Assembly (NCBI GenBank): GCA_964344135.1
Contig: CAYFMF010000012.1
Span: forward strand, 1 to 45,229
From: Thiopontia sp964344135
Lineage (GTDB): Bacteria; Pseudomonadota; Gammaproteobacteria; GCF-002020875
Reading direction: 5' to 3'
Length of the DNA: 45,229 nucleotides
This document shows positions 39,721 through 45,229 of this stretch, piece by piece. Position 1 is the stretch's first letter; every line of letters starts with the position of its first letter. Made by a program: the position numbers and the translations under genes. The notes below the pieces were generated by a model, which did no database searches, was not told the DNA's origin, and saw only the letters and a program-made list of their open reading frames with translations.

Positions 39721-40800
39721 TCAATCCAACTGAAACACAATCAGCCGCTCTTCCTGAAACAGCAGCCGAACAGCGTCACCGACATGGAACCGGGAGAGCC
39801 CCTCCATTGAGACCCGGATCTGGTCCGCTGCTGGCGACTCCACAAGATAGTGCATCTCCTGCCCGGAAAACTCACTCCGGACCACCCGACACACCCCGGG
39901 CTCCGAGGAGTCAGCCGGCTCCAGACGAATCTCATGGGGACGGAAAAGCACCTCCACCCCACGCTGTTCCGGATCGGCACCACGACGGAAGGGGTGAGAG
40001 AAAGATCCCACCGAGGTCTCCACCTCTCCCCCCTCTGAGAGGGCTCCGGGTATCCAGCTCCCCTCTCCCACAAAGTTGGCCACCCAGCGATTCTCCGGCT
40101 CGGTGTAGATCTTCTCCGGGGCTCCCCACTGCTGGAGTACGCCGTCATGCATCAACCCCACCTCCTCACCAAAGAGAAAGGCCTCCTCCTGGTCATGGGT
40201 CACCAGGATTGCGGCAATCTCACGCTCCTTCAGCAGATCCCTCACCTCCCGAACCAGTTGCCTGCGCAGATCGGTATCAAGATTGGAGAAGGGTTCATCC
40301 ATCAGCAGCAGCGAAGGGCGGGAAGCCAGCGCCCGTGCCAGTGCAACGCGCTGCTGCTGTCCGCCGGAGAGCTCATGGGGGTAACGCTCTCCGAAATCAC
40401 CCATTCGAACCAGCTGCAGCCACTCCATCGCCTCCCGCTCTGCCTCTCTCCTTGAGCGGTCACGAATCCCAAAAGTGACATTTTTCAGAACAGAGAGGTG
40501 GGGGAAAAGAGCATAATCCTGAAAGATCATCCCAATATTACGGCGCTCGGGGGGGATCGCCCGCTCCAGCGATGAGGCCAGCTCCTGCCCCAGCCAGATC
40601 TCCCCCTCAACCAGCTCATGGAAACCCGCCACCACATTGAGCAGTGTGCTCTTGCCGCATCCGCTCGGCCCCAACAGGCTGGCCAGCTGCCCCCGTCTCA
40701 GAGTCAGATCCACCCCCCTGAGAACAGATTGATCCCCATAGCTACTGGAGAGACTGTTAATCCTCAAAATCTCATCCCGCTGTCGACTCCCTTCACTCAT
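39721..40800 (-). CDS. Fe(III)-type ABC transporter ATPase (FbpC-like)
   Basis: A 359-residue ATPase: Walker A GPSGCGKST (44-52), signature LSGGQQQRVALARAL, Walker B LLLMDEPFSNLD, switch His in ILVTHDQEEA, and a C-terminal TOBE-like domain (about 240-359). Its partners are the permease 86 nt upstream and the binding protein beyond, together an FbpABC/AfuABC-type importer. Iron is inferred from the binding protein. Confidence 0.92.
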   Translation of the reverse strand: MSEGSRQRDEILRINSLSSSYGDQSVLRGVDLTLRRGQLASLLGPSGCGKSTLLNVVAGFHELVEGEIWLGQELASSLERAIPPERRNIGMIFQDYALFPHLSVLKNVTFGIRDRSRREAEREAMEWLQLVRMGDFGERYPHELSGGQQQRVALARALASRPSLLLMDEPFSNLDTDLRRQLVREVRDLLKEREIAAILVTHDQEEAFLFGEEVGLMHDGVLQQWGAPEKIYTEPENRWVANFVGEGSWIPGALSEGGEVETSVGSFSHPFRRGADPEQRGVEVLFRPHEIRLEPADSSEPGVCRVVRSEFSGQEMHYLVESPAADQIRVSMEGLSRFHVGDAVRLLFQEERLIVFQLD

Positions 40801-40886
40801 CTATCAAATCCTTCCATTCTCCATGCCATATATCAGTATCCATTTGCATATGCCATCTGATGCAATGCCTCATGCCACTGCACCTG

Positions 40887-42530
40887 CTACTCTCGATGGT
40901 GCGCAATCGTTCGACTCAACAGAATCACTGGCCCCAACCCCACCAGGACGATCATCAGGGCCGCAATCGAGGACTCCTGCAGCATCTCATCCGAGGCGAA
41001 ATAGTAGACATGGGTCGCCAGTGTCTCAAAGTTGAAGGGGCGCAGCAGCAGCGTGGCCGGCAGCTCCTTCATCACATCGACAAAGACGATCAGTGCCGCC
41101 GTCAGCAATCCACTGCGAATCATCGGAACATGGATTTTCCAGACCATCGAAAAGGAACTCTCACCCAGTGAGCGGGCGGCATGATCCATCGATGGACGAA
41201 TCTTTCCCAGACTGGCATCCAGCCCCCCAGTGGCCACGGCGAGAAAACGAACCACATAGGCAAACAGCAGCGCGAAGAGTGTTCCGCTAAAGATCAGCCC
41301 CGGTGAATAGCCAAACCACAACTGCAGCCAGTGGTTGATCCAGCGGTCAACTCCACCAAAGAAGAGTACCACACCAACCGCCAGAACCGCGCCCGGCATG
41401 GCATAGCCTATCCCCGCCAGACGGTGCGCGAGCCCTACCCCACCCCGCCTCTGTTGCCGTCTGGCGTAACTGGCCAACAGCCCAACAGCAACCACAAGTG
41501 TTGCCGCCAGCGCAGCCACCCAGAGACTATTGAGGCCATATTGAATAATCTGTGGATTCCAGTAGTGGTCCAGGGCATCCCACGCATAGTGGGCCAGCAC
41601 AATAAACGGGATCAAAAAGCCTAGCAGAACCGGCAGAGTCACCACCAGCAGTGCGATCTGGCGCCTGCCAGAGGTCAGCTGCTTGCGCTCAATCTCTCTG
41701 CGGCTATCCCCCTCCTGGTACTGCCGCTGGTAGCGACGACTCATCTGCTCCACCACAATCAGCAGCAGCACCATCCCCATCAACAGGGTGGCGATCTGTG
41801 CCGCCCCCCCTACATTGTTGCGATTGAGCCAGACATCAAAGATCCCGGTGGTCATGGTCTCGACCGCAAAGAAGTCAACCGTTCCAAAGTCATTCAGGGT
41901 CTCCATCAACACCAGTGAGGTACCCACCGCAATGGCCGGGCGTGCAGCCGGTAGAGAGACCCGAAAGAAACTGCCCCAGGGACCACACCCCAGCAGGCGG
42001 CTCACATTTCCCGGTCGATCCGACTGCTCCAGAAAGGAGGCGCGCGCCAGCAGATAGACATAGGGGTAGAGGGTGAGGGTGAACATTGCCATCGCTCCAC
42101 CCATCGAACGAATCTCCGGAAACCAGTAGTCCGACTTGTAGCGCCACTCAAACAGCGCTCTGAGATAGCCCTGAACCGGGCCCGCATATTGCAGCAGATC
42201 GGTATAGAGATAGGCCAACAGGTAGGCGGGGAAGGCAAACGGCAGCAGCAGGGCCCACTGAAAAATGCGACGCCCCGGGAACTCGTAGTGGGTCACCAGC
42301 CAGGCGGTTGAAACCCCGAGCAGTGCGCTGCCCACGCCAACCCCAACCATCAGTAGCAGGGAGCTCTGCAGATAGCGAGGAAGCGTGTTCTCCAGCAGGT
42401 GGCCCCAGATATTCTCTTCCGGGAAGAGTGCCTGCAGAACAACCGCCATAACCGGCAACAGCACCAACAGAGAGATACCCCAGGCAGATGCTGCCCAGGG
42501 TATCGACTGGAGCGCCTTTCGGCTGATCAT
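40887..42530 (-). CDS. Fe(III)-type ABC transporter permease (FbpB-like)
   Basis: A 547-residue fused permease with two six-helix halves, each with an EAA-type loop (for example SRLLGCGPWGSFFRVSLPAARPAIAVG in two parts, and HAARSLGESSFSMVWKIHVP). This double-domain layout is that of FbpB. It starts 6 nt after the binding-protein stop, so it is co-transcribed. Confidence 0.92.
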   Translation of the reverse strand: MISRKALQSIPWAASAWGISLLVLLPVMAVVLQALFPEENIWGHLLENTLPRYLQSSLLLMVGVGVGSALLGVSTAWLVTHYEFPGRRIFQWALLLPFAFPAYLLAYLYTDLLQYAGPVQGYLRALFEWRYKSDYWFPEIRSMGGAMAMFTLTLYPYVYLLARASFLEQSDRPGNVSRLLGCGPWGSFFRVSLPAARPAIAVGTSLVLMETLNDFGTVDFFAVETMTTGIFDVWLNRNNVGGAAQIATLLMGMVLLLIVVEQMSRRYQRQYQEGDSRREIERKQLTSGRRQIALLVVTLPVLLGFLIPFIVLAHYAWDALDHYWNPQIIQYGLNSLWVAALAATLVVAVGLLASYARRQQRRGGVGLAHRLAGIGYAMPGAVLAVGVVLFFGGVDRWINHWLQLWFGYSPGLIFSGTLFALLFAYVVRFLAVATGGLDASLGKIRPSMDHAARSLGESSFSMVWKIHVPMIRSGLLTAALIVFVDVMKELPATLLLRPFNFETLATHVYYFASDEMLQESSIAALMIVLVGLGPVILLSRTIAHHRE

Positions 42531-42536
42531 GAGTAG

Positions 42537-43598
42537 TTAACTTCCGAAATTCACCTCTGCCACCAGCTCCGAAGCGGTTTTCGAGTTGTCGGCAATCATG
42601 TTCAGGGGAACCGGATCCGCCTTGAACTTTCCACCACTCAGGTATTTGGTGACCAGTGGTGAGGTTGGAACATTGGCCTTGACCGGGAACTCATGGTTCT
42701 CATGGGCATACATATACTGTGCCACATCTCCAGAGAGCCACTCCATCAGACGAATTGCATTCTTCCGGTTGGGGGCATGCTTGAGCAGGCCCACCCCGCT
42801 GATATTGACATGGGCACCACGATCCTGCTGGTTGGGGAAGATCACACGGACCCCCTTGGCCCACTCAATCTGCTCCGGATTCTTTCCCCCATTTCCGGTA
42901 AACATCTTTCCAAAATAGTAGGTATTGGCAATGGCCAGATCACACTCCCCGGAGTGAACCCCGCCCACCTGAGCACGATCGTTCCCCTGCGGCTTTCTGC
43001 CGAGATTGCTGTTCACCCCCTCCAGCCAGCTCCTGGCACCCTCACGCCCCAGTGCACTTACCATGGAGGAGATCAGTGAAACGTTATAGGCATGACTCCC
43101 CTTTCTCATGCAGATCCTGTAGCCGAGATCGGGGTCTGACAGCTGCTCATAACTGGTGATCGCCCCCTCCGGAACACGCTCTTTCGCAGCCATGATGACC
43201 CGTGCCCGCTGGGTCAGCGCAAACCACTCTCCATTCGGGTCACGAAGATTGGCCGGAATATTCTCCTCCAGCAGACGACTGGATACCGGCTGGAGCAGAT
43301 CGGCCTGCTTCAGTGCTGAGAGCCGACTGATATCCACGGTCAGTGCCAGGTCAGCCGGGCTATGCGCCCCCTCCGCCTTGAGGCGCTCAACCATCCCCTT
43401 CTTGGCATAGACCGTATTGACCCTGATTCCGGTCTCCGAGGTGAACATCTGCAACATCGGCTCGATCAGGTGGGGCTGGCGGTAGGAGTAAATATTGACC
43501 TCCTCTTCCGCTGATGCCGCCACACTCATCATTAATCCAGTCAGGCCGGCAATAAAACCGGCCACACCACCTGCCCAGAAATATCGATCTCTCTTCAT
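42537..43598 (-). CDS. Fe(III)-binding periplasmic protein (FbpA/FutA-like)
   Basis: A 353-residue binding protein with a signal peptide (1-30, ending SVAASA) and the adjacent tyrosines in ANTYYFGKMF, which coordinate ferric iron in FbpA and FutA. Other family segments are VNIYSYRQPHLIEPML and QDRGAHVNISGVGLL. ATG 43598 follows AGGAG; 35 further upstream codons run through a terminator and are rejected. The terminator of the porin gene lies just 21 nt upstream of its start region, so expression needs readthrough or a promoter inside the porin 3' end. Confidence 0.93.
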   Translation of the reverse strand: MKRDRYFWAGGVAGFIAGLTGLMMSVAASAEEEVNIYSYRQPHLIEPMLQMFTSETGIRVNTVYAKKGMVERLKAEGAHSPADLALTVDISRLSALKQADLLQPVSSRLLEENIPANLRDPNGEWFALTQRARVIMAAKERVPEGAITSYEQLSDPDLGYRICMRKGSHAYNVSLISSMVSALGREGARSWLEGVNSNLGRKPQGNDRAQVGGVHSGECDLAIANTYYFGKMFTGNGGKNPEQIEWAKGVRVIFPNQQDRGAHVNISGVGLLKHAPNRKNAIRLMEWLSGDVAQYMYAHENHEFPVKANVPTSPLVTKYLSGGKFKADPVPLNMIADNSKTASELVAEVNFGS

Positions 43599-43619
43599 CT
43601 TCACTACTCCTTTGACTTC

Positions 43620-43656
43620 AAAAAAAGCCTCGTCAGAGGTCCCTCTCTGACGAGGC
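43620..43656 (-). terminator. Terminator between porin and iron-binding protein genes
   Basis: Read leftwards, GCCTCGTCAGAG pairs with CTCTGACGAGGC (12 bp, 43627-43638 with 43645-43656, 6-nt loop), followed by seven T. It starts 10 nt after the porin stop and ends 22 nt before the fbpA-like ATG. Confidence 0.9.
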
Positions 43657-43665
43657 ATGGGAGGA

Positions 43666-44676
43666 TTAGAACCCATAAGCCAACTGCCCCAACCAGGCAT
43701 CATTGGCGTTGTTGTCCGAATCCTTGTGCTCTACCGTAAGATCAAGTCCCTCAGCAAGATTTACAGTGGCTGAAAACATATTCCAGTCTTCCGCACTTGT
43801 AACCTTCCGTTCCTGCCGTCCAATCGCAACACCTGCATCATGCCCCGCTACAGTAAATGCATAGGCTAGCTCAACATTTGTTGCATCTGCAGATCCATCA
43901 GAATCCACCTTCTCAGCTATCAGGCTAAAATCTCCAATGCCATAACTTGCTGCGATGTGGTTTGCACTCTTGGTCGCATCAACCTCTACATCACTGATAT
44001 GTCCAATAGTGAGGCCTAAATCACCGATTGAAGCTGTTGCAGCGACAGACGAGATATTATCATCAGCACTACCAAGAAGGGTTACGTTCTCACCGACCGG
44101 AAGCTCTACAATCACTTTTGCGGTACCACCAGTATCGCCAATTGTCTTGGTAAACGGGTCACTGATCATGTTGGTAGAGAAATCACCAAATGGGTGTCCT
44201 CCTGTGGTCGCACTAATTGCAGCAATACCCGCATCATAAGTAACTGCCATCTCATCAATCGCCAATGTCGATGACCCCGTCACACTTGTTGCCTTCAGTT
44301 TAACGTAACCAGAAACCTCTTCTGTAGCCTGAATTGTTGCCTCAAGCTCCAGTTTTGCAGCATCAAGTGCTCCGCCCTCAGCATACTCAAACTCAGCTGC
44401 GCCACCCCATGCCACATTCTCTGGACCAACAAAACCATTTCCACCTACTGAATTCTGGGCCTCTTTTATCTCTTCCATCTGCGCCTTCAGCGCAGAGACC
44501 TGCGCCTCGAGCAGGCGCAGTGCCTCCTCCATATCGGCCTGACTGTTTGCTGCTGCCATCCCTGGCATGACCATGGCTGCTGCAACTGCAGCACCGATTA
44601 CCTTTCTGTTCATCCTGATTACCTTTCTGTTCATCCTGATTACCTTTCTGTTCATCCTGATTACCTTCTTGTTCAT
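43666..44676 (-). CDS. Outer-membrane porin, LbtU-like
   Basis: A protein of up to 336 residues: signal peptide, a coiled coil right after it (EEALRLLEAQVSALKAQMEEIKEA), then about 16 predicted amphipathic strands ending in a C-terminal Phe (QLAYGF), the signature of an outer-membrane barrel. The coiled-coil-plus-barrel layout resembles LbtU-family siderophore porins. The ORF opens with four in-frame ATGs 21 nt apart (44676, 44655, 44634, 44613); the last gives the most normal signal peptide. It follows a 33-residue peptide and bacterioferritin on the same strand, supporting a role in iron (inference). Confidence 0.82.
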   Translation of the reverse strand: MNKKVIRMNRKVIRMNRKVIRMNRKVIGAAVAAAMVMPGMAAANSQADMEEALRLLEAQVSALKAQMEEIKEAQNSVGGNGFVGPENVAWGGAAEFEYAEGGALDAAKLELEATIQATEEVSGYVKLKATSVTGSSTLAIDEMAVTYDAGIAAISATTGGHPFGDFSTNMISDPFTKTIGDTGGTAKVIVELPVGENVTLLGSADDNISSVAATASIGDLGLTIGHISDVEVDATKSANHIAASYGIGDFSLIAEKVDSDGSADATNVELAYAFTVAGHDAGVAIGRQERKVTSAEDWNMFSATVNLAEGLDLTVEHKDSDNNANDAWLGQLAYGF

Positions 44677-44679
44677 CTA
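44596..44679 (-). repeat. 21-bp tandem repeat of start codons in the porin gene
   Basis: Three identical 21-bp copies (44596-44616, 44617-44637, 44638-44658) and a fourth copy with changes (44659-44679). Each encodes MNRKVIR (the fourth copy, at the 5' end of the gene, reads MNKKVIR) and carries AAGG 8 nt ahead of the next ATG, so each copy is a potential translation start with its own ribosome binding site. Unit gain or loss stays in frame. Confidence 0.9.
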
Positions 44680-44715
44680 TTAGCCCTTCCTTTTCATTCC
44701 TTATGATCAAAATAG

Positions 44716-44817
44716 TTATTTGCGTAACACCAAATACGCCAACATCAAAACTGCTATTACCAGCAATAATCCTGCTGCAGATACAGCCTGATACACTATA
44801 GTCAACTGATCAAGCAT
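44716..44817 (-). CDS. 33-residue membrane peptide between bacterioferritin and porin
   Basis: ATG 44817 to TAA 44716-44718; begins MLDQLTIVYQAVSAAG and continues as one Leu/Val/Ala helix ending in Arg-Lys. GAGGT lies 6 nt upstream of the ATG, and the bacterioferritin stop is 8 nt away. The porin ATG is 39 nt downstream. Tight spacing on both sides argues for a real gene in an operon. The positive C-terminus suggests N-out, C-in topology. No homolog is recognised. Confidence 0.6.
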   Translation of the reverse strand: MLDQLTIVYQAVSAAGLLLVIAVLMLAYLVLRK

Positions 44818-44825
44818 CAGTAACC

Positions 44826-45229
44826 TCACATCATCGACTGCTGGTAGTTCTGCTCACCAACACGCTGTATCAGCTCTAACTGGGTCTCTATATCATCAAT
44901 CCACTCCTCGTACACCCCCAGAAATCCATCCAGCATTTCCCTTGAGACATAATCTTGTTCATTCTCACAGTGGCTGATTGCACTCCGCGCATCTTCTGTC
45001 ATCGAGGCAACAGACTGCAAATCCATCTTCAGAATCTCTTCAACATCCTCCCCAATAAAAATCTTTCCCAGATTTTGAAGATTGGGAAGCCCCTCAAGCA
45101 GCAATACACGCTCAATCAAGTCATCTGCCCGCTTCATTGCATGAATGGACTGTTTGTACTCCCTCTCATTCAGTTCATCCAAACCCCAGTTCTTGCAAAT
45201 ACGGGCATGGAGAAACAGTTGGTTAATTA
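44826..45229 (-). CDS. bfr: Bacterioferritin, 5' end outside the window, ferroxidase ligands replaced
   Basis: The frame runs off the right edge; 134 residues are visible, starting INQLFLHARICKNWGL and containing LLEGLPNLQNLGK and IGEDVEE, so it is clearly bacterioferritin lacking about 22 N-terminal residues here. An apparent start at 45182 is an internal TTG. Gapless comparison with E. coli Bfr (from memory) shows Met52, the haem ligand, kept, while the ferroxidase residues change: Tyr25 to Leu, Glu51 to Ala, His54 to Arg, Glu94 to Val, Glu127 to Tyr and His130 to Trp. It is probably the haem-binding, non-catalytic subunit of a two-subunit bacterioferritin. Confidence 0.93.
   Translation of the reverse strand, partial: INQLFLHARICKNWGLDELNEREYKQSIHAMKRADDLIERVLLLEGLPNLQNLGKIFIGEDVEEILKMDLQSVASMTEDARSAISHCENEQDYVSREMLDGFLGVYEEWIDDIETQLELIQRVGEQNYQQSMM

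Noticed and set aside
44677..44715. Fur box upstream of the porin
   Set aside because: The AT-rich stretch does not fit the 19-bp Fur consensus, and the gap is intra-operonic.
1..45229. CRISPR arrays, tRNA or rRNA genes, insertion sequences, prophage
   Set aside because: No repeat-spacer pattern, cloverleaf-like gene, transposase or integrase was seen on either strand.

Overview
The window reads as chromosomal DNA of a sulfur-oxidising gammaproteobacterium that can respire nitrate. The main evidence is a complete sat-aprM-aprB-aprA cluster (sulfite to APS to sulfate, with the AprM anchor typical of sulfur oxidisers), periplasmic nitrate reductase genes (napCAB, napDG, napFH), a NarX/NarL pair, and FNR-type promoter motifs. 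No rRNA, tRNA, CRISPR array, transposase or phage gene was seen. Taxon is inferred from gene content only.

Layout. 1-10.4 kb: housekeeping (MFS transporter, aroC, a Sel1-like secreted protein, an AddAB-like helicase/nuclease pair, and an unknown 387-residue protein divergent from it). 10.4-11.3 kb: a gene-poor stretch with tiny ORFs and terminators. 11.1-16.9 kb: the sulfur cluster, transcribed leftwards, followed by an unknown 116-residue protein, a SlyD-like isomerase and a 52-residue protein. 17-20.8 kb: a Cys-containing unknown protein, a solitary iscU with an IscR-like operator, a candidate sRNA, and narX-narL. 20.9-24.7 kb (leftwards): radical SAM gene, napF, napH and an octaheme hydroxylamine-oxidoreductase-like cytochrome. 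24.7-30 kb: ankyrin and TPR proteins, moaA behind an FNR-type promoter and a structured leader, a sulfite-exporter-like permease, an HMA-domain protein and unknowns. 29.8-35.7 kb: cytochrome c, napC, napAB, napDG and a BamE-like protein. 35.7-39.6 kb: mazG, a metal permease, an aldehyde dehydrogenase and a lipoprotein. 39.7-45.2 kb (leftwards from the right edge): an iron block of bacterioferritin (5' end outside the window), a 33-residue membrane peptide, a porin with a tandem-repeat start region, and an Fe(III)-type ABC importer.

How the parts fit (inference): reduced sulfur is oxidised through APS, and electrons can pass to nitrate through NapC and NapGH to NapAB. The octaheme cytochrome, which appears to lack the catalytic cross-linking tyrosine, may reduce the nitrite formed. 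MoaA supports the molybdenum cofactor for NapA; IscU and the iron block supply Fe-S clusters and haem iron; NarXL and an FNR-type regulator probably coordinate expression.

Items most worth checking: the ~84-nt sRNA candidate between iscU and narX; the bacterioferritin that has lost its visible ferroxidase ligands; the HAO-like cytochrome inside a split nap region; the iscU operator; the porin start-codon repeat; and the unannotated tail of the sulfur cluster.
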